From contig JANRKK010000018.1 in assembly GCA_033763555.1 (NCBI GenBank), positions 1 to 37,937 on the forward strand: 37,937 nucleotides of DNA, read 5' to 3'. Below the pieces are notes generated by a model. The model searched no databases. It was not told the origin of the DNA and was given only the letters and a program-made list of their open reading frames with translations. Source of the stretch: JALYJG01 sp033763555. Lineage in GTDB: Bacteria; Pseudomonadota; Alphaproteobacteria; UBA9219. The translations under genes were made by a program, and so were the position numbers. The first letter of the stretch is position 1. Each line of letters begins with the position of its first letter. Shown in pieces: positions 33,202 to 37,937 of the stretch.

Positions 33202-34191
33202 TTAACGAGTGCCGCCCGCCTGTCCTGATGCAGGCATATCCGCCGGGGGTATAGCCTGCCGCAGCAAAACGATGCTGATACGCCGATTGCGAGCATCCAT
33301 GGGCTCACTGGCGACAAAGGGATCGCGGTCGGCCAGGCCCGAAACACGCGCGACGCGCTTTTCATCCACACCTGCCTTTACCAAAAATTCGCGGCTGATA
33401 TTGGCACGGGCCGTCGATAGCGACCAGTTATCCCGACCCGAGCCCGCCGTAAAAGGCGCACTATCGGTATGGCCTGTCACTGAAATTTTGTTAGGTAACT
33501 GAGCGACAACCCGGCCAACCATTAACAGCAAATCCCGTGCGCGTTCATAAGGTATCGCGCCGCCGGAGGGAAACATGGAAAGCCTGTCACGATCGGTAAT
33601 CTGGATGCGCAAGCCTTCCGGCGTTCGGTCAACAACAATCTGATTGGCGAATTCTTTTAGGGTTGGATTGGATTCAATCGCCTGTTTCAAAACGACTTCC
33701 GCTTGCCTGAAGCCCTCCTCTTCGGTCTTCATGGCGGCAACCATGGATTGCTCATTCTTGGTCAAATTAACAGGCGTTGTGCCAGCTTCCTTGCCGCCCT
33801 CCCCGGCTTTGACTTCGGGCGTTTCCTGGGACTTCTCAGGCGTATCTTCATCCCCCTCATCACCTTTGCCGACGGTTGGCAATGTAACGCTCTGTGTCGT
33901 CGGTGGAGAACCCAATGACATCGATGCGCCTTTCGAGGTGATGGTCTGTCCGCCGAAAACACCGCCGGAACCGGATTCCGAACGCGAGGCAGCTGCCGGA
34001 GCAAAATAATCGGCAATACCCTTGCGCTCCATGTCCGTCGTGACGTTCAGCAGCCACAACAAAAGAAAGAATGACATCATTGCCGTCACGAAGTCGGCAT
34101 AAGCGACTTTCCAGGCGCCACCGTGATGCCCCCCGTGTCCGCCCTTCTTTTTCTTGCGGATGATAATGATCGGGGCCTTGCCGTCAGCCAT
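33202..34191 (-). CDS. motB: Flagellar motor stator protein MotB
   Basis: MotB anchors the stator to peptidoglycan and carries the proton-binding Asp. The 329-aa protein starts with a His/Gly/Lys-rich cytoplasmic tail, then VAYADFVTAMMSFFLLLWLLN with Asp33, a long linker rich in Gly, Glu and Pro, and a C-terminal OmpA-like domain (VTGHTDSAPF, LSTARANISREFL, NRRISIVLL). It lies 9 bp from motA. A proton motor is suggested by the MotB family type. Confidence 0.95.
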   Translation of the reverse strand: MADGKAPIIIIRKKKKGGHGGHHGGAWKVAYADFVTAMMSFFLLLWLLNVTTDMERKGIADYFAPAAASRSESGSGGVFGGQTITSKGASMSLGSPPTTQSVTLPTVGKGDEGDEDTPEKSQETPEVKAGEGGKEAGTTPVNLTKNEQSMVAAMKTEEEGFRQAEVVLKQAIESNPTLKEFANQIVVDRTPEGLRIQITDRDRLSMFPSGGAIPYERARDLLLMVGRVVAQLPNKISVTGHTDSAPFTAGSGRDNWSLSTARANISREFLVKAGVDEKRVARVSGLADRDPFVASEPMDARNRRISIVLLRQAIPPADMPASGQAGGTR

Positions 34192-34200
34192 GGCTTATTC

Positions 34201-35073
34201 CTATGCCGCCGGAGCGGGCAGCGCAGATGTTGCTTCTTCAACCTCGCCGAAGGTTGGACGCACTTCACTCAAAAGCGTCTTACGCGCATATTCAACCGAA
34301 ATGGACGGCGCAAAACCCTGCAGGTGAGCCAAAAGGCCAACCTTCATGCAGGTGAAATACCGCGATTCCGCTTCAAGAATGGACTTCAGCGAATTTGCCA
34401 TGGGGCCGAAGAAACCATAGGCCATCCACACACCCATGAACGTACCAACGAGCGCGCCGCCGATCAGGCGACCAAGGACTTCCGGTGGCTCCGTGATCGA
34501 GCCCATGGTGTGAATAACCCCGAGAACCGCCGCGACGATACCGATGGCCGGAAGACCGTCCGCGATATTCTGCACAGCGGTTACGACAGCATTGTCTTCA
34601 TTGTGATGAACGTCAATTTCTTCATCCATCAAGGCTTCGATTTCATAGGGTTTGTCCGAACCCAAAGTCACGAGACGCAGATAGTCGCAGAAGAAATCCG
34701 TTGCATGATGATCATGCTGAAATCCCGGAAACTGCCCAAACAAACTGCTCTCATGCGGATTTTCGATATGCGATTCCAGAACCAGCAAGCCTTTGGTCTT
34801 CGCCAGCTTGAAAACCTGATACATCATGCACAGCAATTCGATATAGGACGGCTTGTTGTATTTGGCCTTCTTCAGCAGCAATCCCATGCCACGCAGCGAA
34901 CGCTTAATAACGAAGGTGGGATTAGCGATGATGAAACCTCCTGTCACCGTTCCAAGCATGATCAGCAGTTCGAGCGGTGCGGCCTTGGCCAGAACTTCCA
35001 AGTGGCCGCCTTGAAGGACATACCCCCCGAAAGTACAAGCGAAAACGGTAAGAAGGCCGATGATAAAATTCAT
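34201..35073 (-). CDS. motA: Flagellar motor stator protein MotA
   Basis: MotA forms the proton channel and touches FliG. The 290-aa protein has four membrane segments: about 3-22, 28-48, and two late segments in GLPAIGIVAAVLGVIHTMG and IGGALVGTFMGVWMAYGFFGP, with the conserved proline in PAIGIVAAVLG. ATG 35073 gives the usual MNFIIGLL start; a TTG at 35094 would add 7 residues, and neither has a clear Shine-Dalgarno. Upstream there is an inverted repeat at 35148-35166. Confidence 0.95.
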   Translation of the reverse strand: MNFIIGLLTVFACTFGGYVLQGGHLEVLAKAAPLELLIMLGTVTGGFIIANPTFVIKRSLRGMGLLLKKAKYNKPSYIELLCMMYQVFKLAKTKGLLVLESHIENPHESSLFGQFPGFQHDHHATDFFCDYLRLVTLGSDKPYEIEALMDEEIDVHHNEDNAVVTAVQNIADGLPAIGIVAAVLGVIHTMGSITEPPEVLGRLIGGALVGTFMGVWMAYGFFGPMANSLKSILEAESRYFTCMKVGLLAHLQGFAPSISVEYARKTLLSEVRPTFGEVEEATSALPAPAA

Positions 35074-35147
35074 GGAGGAGGCAGACAGAACCAAAGAGAA
35101 AGCAGGGCCAGAACAGGCCCGTGATGGTCTATTTTTGTCTCCATTAT

Positions 35148-35166
35148 CGTTAAAATGGTTTTAACG
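35148..35166. promoter_or_regulatory. Inverted repeat upstream of motA
   Basis: CGTTAAAA-TGG-TTTTAACG is a perfect 8-bp inverted repeat 75 bp upstream of the motA start. It may be an operator for motAB, or on the minus strand part of a hairpin between the glycosyltransferase and motA genes. Confidence 0.45.
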
Positions 35167-35210
35167 TTTTGGTGCAGACCTTAAGGGCCTGCTTCATCTG
35201 CTGCCTTAAG

Positions 35211-35232
35211 CTTAAGGGGCAAATGCCCTTAA
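35211..35232 (-). terminator. Hairpin at the end of the glycosyltransferase gene
   Basis: GGGC-AAAT-GCCC (35217-35220, 35225-35228) extended by TTAA/TTAA with one bulged G. It overlaps the stop codon of the family 25 glycosyltransferase. There is no T-tract beyond it on the minus strand, so its use as a terminator is uncertain. The motif TTAAGG or its complement occurs four times in 35179-35232. Confidence 0.35.
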
Positions 35233-36089
35233 AAGCGGATATATTTATCAGTAACGGAAAAGCCCAGAATATGTGTCAGAAGCTGTAATTGCTGGTCTTC
35301 CGGGGGCAGAGGCAGGAATTTCCTTGCCTGTTCGAGACAATCTTGCAGATCGGCCTCGATAAAGAACGAACGGCGCACAAGATTTGCAGCAAATTCCGAC
35401 AATTGCGGGTTGCTACCGCGAATCGTCGTGTCGGATTCAAGAGCAACCTTGATCGAGGTCACATATGGAAATACACAGCCGACTTTCAGGACACCTTCAG
35501 CCGCTTTCTGACAAATATACAAATCAATCGGCAAAGTCGGCCCCTTTACCAGCTCAGCTTCATATAAGTGATGCAGCTTGCCGATAGCCTGAGGGTTGAC
35601 CAGAAACGAAGCTGTCGAGGCAAATTTCTGCCCCTTCATATCCATGACGCTGAAGTATGCTTGCGTCACGCGCCCTGTCGCATCGCGGACAATATTTTTG
35701 TCATAGGCTTTTTTCAGTTCGCGATAGAGAACATTGGAAGTCGGGATAAATAAATCGGTATATACGATGTCGTAATGATTGAGATTACCTTCAGCGATCA
35801 CCGCGCGAAGCGCATCGCCCGTAAATTGCGAAAAAACGGCATCATCCTCGACCACATGCAGCGGCTTTGAACTGTTCACATTCGCTTTGAGCAGAAGATA
35901 ATGGGACCTAAAACATCCCATCTCCCCTTCCTTCAGCTTCGCCGGGTTCGGAAAAGATTGCGGGTTGCCCTCGGCGGCGACAAAACGCTGGTAATGCCCC
36001 GAGAGCCCATAGCGGGATAATTCAGCCTCAATTTCGGCACGGCGCACCGTACTGCGATCGAGATTGATATAGAAACCAGTATATCCCAT
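35229..36089 (-). CDS. Family 25 glycosyltransferase (LPS-type)
   Basis: A 286-aa protein with the GT25 layout: an N-terminal GFYINLDRSTVRRAEIEAEL, GEMGCFRSHYLLLKANV, and the DxD-like VVEDDAVF near residues 79-86, then a SFLVNPQAIGKLHHLY segment and PIDLYIC. Relatives add galactose or other sugars to lipopolysaccharide or capsule. It is cytoplasmic or inner-membrane associated; the donor sugar is unknown. Divergent from the flavin reductase gene, upstream of motAB on the same strand. Confidence 0.88.
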   Translation of the reverse strand: MGYTGFYINLDRSTVRRAEIEAELSRYGLSGHYQRFVAAEGNPQSFPNPAKLKEGEMGCFRSHYLLLKANVNSSKPLHVVEDDAVFSQFTGDALRAVIAEGNLNHYDIVYTDLFIPTSNVLYRELKKAYDKNIVRDATGRVTQAYFSVMDMKGQKFASTASFLVNPQAIGKLHHLYEAELVKGPTLPIDLYICQKAAEGVLKVGCVFPYVTSIKVALESDTTIRGSNPQLSEFAANLVRRSFFIEADLQDCLEQARKFLPLPPEDQQLQLLTHILGFSVTDKYIRF

Positions 36090-36228
36090 GAAAAACCAGC
36101 CCGGACAGGAGGCACATCATAACGTGAAAGGCCGATCTTGCTATCCGGTAAATTTCCGGTGCTTCGCAAAGCTGAAACGTGTATCAAGAACGCCAAATTC
36201 CAGCTGCCGAGTCTTGTGCCGGGTTCTT

Positions 36229-36708
36229 ATGGTTGATGAGCGTTCTTTCCGCGGTTTGATGAGCTGTTTCGCCACAGGCGTCACAGTCATGACAGCGCAT
36301 GACCCCAAGCTTGGCCCGGTCGGCATCACCATCAATTCGATGACATCCGTATCGCTCAAGCCGCCGTTGGTGCTGTTCTGCCTTGAAAAGAAGGCGCATC
36401 TTTATCCGGTTTTCGCGCGCGCAACACATTTCGCCGTGAACATCCTTGCCGATACGCAGGAGAATGTTTCACGCTACTTCGCTGATTACCGCCACCACAA
36501 AAAACCTGAAAAACTTTGGGCCAAGCCAAAGAAAAATTGCCCGCTGCTCCAGGGTACGCTGGGCTGGGCCGTATGCCGTAAAGTCGCCAGCTACAAAGGC
36601 GGCGACCACACAATCTTTCTAGGTGAAGTGCTGGAATTACACAGACGGAGCGGGCAATCGAAGCCCCTGCTCTATTTCCACAGCCGTTATAAACGGATTA
36701 GCCGTTAA
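36229..36708 (+). CDS. Flavin reductase-like FMN-binding protein
   Basis: A 159-aa protein of the flavin-reductase family: FRGLMSCFATGVTVMTA, GPVGITINSMTSVSLKPPLVLFCLEK, FAVNILADTQENVSRYFA and HTIFLGEVLEL in family order. Such proteins reduce FMN/FAD with NAD(P)H, often for a partner monooxygenase; none is visible here. ATG 36229 gives a normal-length N-terminus; no clear Shine-Dalgarno. Its stop abuts the stop of trcR on the other strand. Confidence 0.9.
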   Translation: MVDERSFRGLMSCFATGVTVMTAHDPKLGPVGITINSMTSVSLKPPLVLFCLEKKAHLYPVFARATHFAVNILADTQENVSRYFADYRHHKKPEKLWAKPKKNCPLLQGTLGWAVCRKVASYKGGDHTIFLGEVLELHRRSGQSKPLLYFHSRYKRISR

Positions 36709-37383
36709 TCAGCCCATACCGCGGAACATAGTGTCTGCATCGAGCTCTGGCTGATCCTGAGAACCAAGATCGGTCGTCTGCTCCTGCTGTTCCATGGCTT
36801 CCGTCTCGAGTGCGGCGGTTTCCGGCGTTATGCCTGCAGCCGCCTGTTCCCGCGCAACACGGCGCTGGGCACGGCGCAAAGCGGAATCCAGATCGCTCTG
36901 TTTGCACAGCCCCAGCAGAACTGGGTTATGCGGCTTGATGTTGTTGGAATTCCAGTGCGTGCGGCTGCGAACCTTGGCGATGGTGTCCTTGGTCGTGCCA
37001 ACCAGACGCGCAACCTGCGCATCCAGTAATTCCGGATAGGTCTTGATCAGGTAAGCAATTGCATCCGGCCTGTCGGCGCGCTTGGAGACGGGCGTGTAAC
37101 GCGGCCCTTTGGTACGGGTGACGGGTTGCGGCAAATCGCTCTTGACCATCTTGAGGCGTGCGCGCGGATCATTCTCGCAACGCTTGATTTCTTCAGCCGT
37201 CAATTGGCCCGTTTGAACAATCGGATCCATACCGACAATACCGATCGCGGCTTCACCGTCGGCAATCGCCTGGACTTCCAGTTTGTGCAGGCCACAGAAC
37301 TCGGCGATCTGCTCGAAAGTCAGGGTCGTGTTTTCAACCAGCCATACAGCGGTCGCTTTGGGCATCAGGGGCATAGCAGCCAT
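36709..37383 (-). CDS. trcR: Cell-cycle transcriptional regulator TrcR (DUF1013)
   Basis: A 224-aa protein of the alphaproteobacterial DUF1013/TrcR family. It begins MAAMPLMPKATAVWLVENTTLTF, followed by FEQIAEFCGLHKLEVQAIADGE, a helix-turn-helix-like segment, and YPELLDAQVARLVGTTKDTIAKVR, a second one. The C-terminal ~45 residues are acidic and Gln-rich. TrcR is a conserved regulator linked to cell-cycle transcription. The start is ATG 37383, directly after AAGGAGA; upstream ATGs in frame are discounted. The gene ends against the flavin reductase stop. Confidence 0.92.
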   Translation of the reverse strand: MAAMPLMPKATAVWLVENTTLTFEQIAEFCGLHKLEVQAIADGEAAIGIVGMDPIVQTGQLTAEEIKRCENDPRARLKMVKSDLPQPVTRTKGPRYTPVSKRADRPDAIAYLIKTYPELLDAQVARLVGTTKDTIAKVRSRTHWNSNNIKPHNPVLLGLCKQSDLDSALRRAQRRVAREQAAAGITPETAALETEAMEQQEQTTDLGSQDQPELDADTMFRGMG

Positions 37384-37404
37384 GGTCTTCTCCTTCATCA
37401 TCAT

Positions 37405-37421
37405 GCAGGACATAGTCCTGC
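37405..37421. promoter_or_regulatory. Inverted repeat in the trcR leader
   Basis: GCAGGAC-ATA-GTCCTGC is a perfect 7-bp inverted repeat about 22 bp upstream of the trcR start. It may be an operator (possibly autoregulatory) or an RNA hairpin before the Shine-Dalgarno. Confidence 0.45.
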
Positions 37422-37498
37422 TGTTATCCGGGCAGGCTCCGCCGCCGGACGATCCTCGAACCTATTTTCAGGGGATCGGTTAAAGCGCTCTCTTAATG

Positions 37499-37937
37499 TC
37501 AGGAAGCAACTTCAAGGACAATCTTACCAATATGCGCGCTGGATTCCATCATTTTATGCGCCTCAACAGCCTGTTTTATTGGGAATACCTTATAAATCAA
37601 TGGCTTAATTTCACCTGAAACAATCCAAGACCATATCTTTTCTTCAACCTCGCCGACCAGAAGGGCTTTTTCCTCTTTAGAGCGCGACCGGATGGTCGAG
37701 CCCGTAAGGACAAGCCGCTTTTGCATGACCTGAACCATATCAACCGTCACCAGTCGGCCTTTCTGAACAGCGATACTCACATGCCGCCCCTGTGGTGCAA
37801 GTACAGACAGGTTGCGTGGCACATAATCTCCACCGACCATATCCAGCACGACATCAACGCCCCTGCCCGCTGTCATCCGGCTCACGGCCTCGACAAAATC
37901 CTCTTTCTGATAATTGACCGCCAGATCCGCGCCAAGA
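37499..37937 (-). CDS. NADPH:quinone oxidoreductase (C-terminal part; cut by the right edge)
   Basis: The frame runs open to the right edge, so the N-terminal part is missing. The visible ~145 residues match zinc-free MDR enzymes of the zeta-crystallin/PIG3 type: LGADLAVNYQKEDFVEAV, then GRGVDVVLDMVGGDYV of the Rossmann half, and IKPLIYKVFPIKQAVEAHKMMESSAHIGKIVLEV at the end, here cited by its core KVFPIKQAVEAHKMM. These enzymes reduce quinones with NADPH. It is separated from trcR by 115 bp, the only gene-free part at this end. Confidence 0.88.
   Translation of the reverse strand, partial: LGADLAVNYQKEDFVEAVSRMTAGRGVDVVLDMVGGDYVPRNLSVLAPQGRHVSIAVQKGRLVTVDMVQVMQKRLVLTGSTIRSRSKEEKALLVGEVEEKIWSWIVSGEIKPLIYKVFPIKQAVEAHKMMESSAHIGKIVLEVAS

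Noticed and set aside
34123..35124. A 333-aa open frame opposite motB and motA
   Set aside because: It is antisense to well-supported motAB, with no Shine-Dalgarno or recognisable domain; a shadow of biased codon use.
1..37937. CRISPR arrays or insertion sequences
   Set aside because: No regularly spaced direct repeats and no transposase with terminal repeats were seen; the integrase is a tyrosine recombinase.

Overview
The window looks like chromosome from an alphaproteobacterium. Support comes from the rpmF-plsX-fabH-ihfA-merR-tRNA-Pro order, a TrcR/DUF1013 cell-cycle regulator, a class I PHA synthase, a Bpt-type aminoacyl transferase, an IalB-like protein, a class II-type EPSP synthase and an S13-S11-RpoA-L17 operon. 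I cannot name the genus; a deep-branching, motile lineage (Rhodospirillales- or Micavibrionales-like) is a guess.

Positions 1-12588 look like an accessory island. Its right end is a MobC-like protein, an AlpA/Xis-like HTH protein and a tyrosine integrase reading toward the 3' end of tRNA-Pro(CGG). The cargo runs from a degenerate protein kinase (cut by the left edge) through a 45-aa ORF, a von Willebrand A protein, a PurA paralogue, a Crp/Fnr regulator, a DUF2088/LarA-like protein, a 778-aa fusion (isochorismatase-like + small-molecule-kinase-like + dual-specificity phosphatase), a PRPP synthetase paralogue and a nicotinamide phosphoribosyltransferase (NAMPT). The last two should make PRPP and then NMN, so the theme is nicotinamide/NAD and purine metabolism tied to phospho-signalling. 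The divergent promoter between the fusion gene and prs-nampt has three CRP-type palindromes (TGTGA-N6-TCAC[A/C]) with centres 21 and 42 bp apart. The Crp-like regulator encoded 4 kb away keeps the residues expected for cAMP binding and for reading TGTGA. I did not find the left attachment site in this window.

Positions 12589-24488 are core genome: tRNA-Pro(CGG), glpX, hom, a lipoprotein, phaC, a gamma-carbonic-anhydrase-like protein, tRNA-Pro(GGG), merR, ihfA, fabH, plsX, rpmF, a cysteine-patterned lipoprotein, rplQ, rpoA, rpsK and rpsM. The rpsM operon has a strong promoter and a leader that can fold as a terminator or as a competing hairpin. No secY/adk lies upstream of rpsM.

Positions 24489-27802 hold tRNA-Val(CAC) with its own promoter, followed directly by a divergent pair of accessory genes: an unrecognised 259-aa protein and a PcfJ-domain protein. 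The second runs 25 bp into the 3' end of rlmN.

Positions 27778-37937 are again core-like: rlmN, an IalB-like protein, an outer-membrane beta-barrel protein, a 26-aa lipoprotein, aroA, bpt, a PH-domain membrane protein, motB, motA, a family 25 glycosyltransferase, a flavin reductase, trcR and the C-terminal part of a quinone oxidoreductase cut by the right edge.
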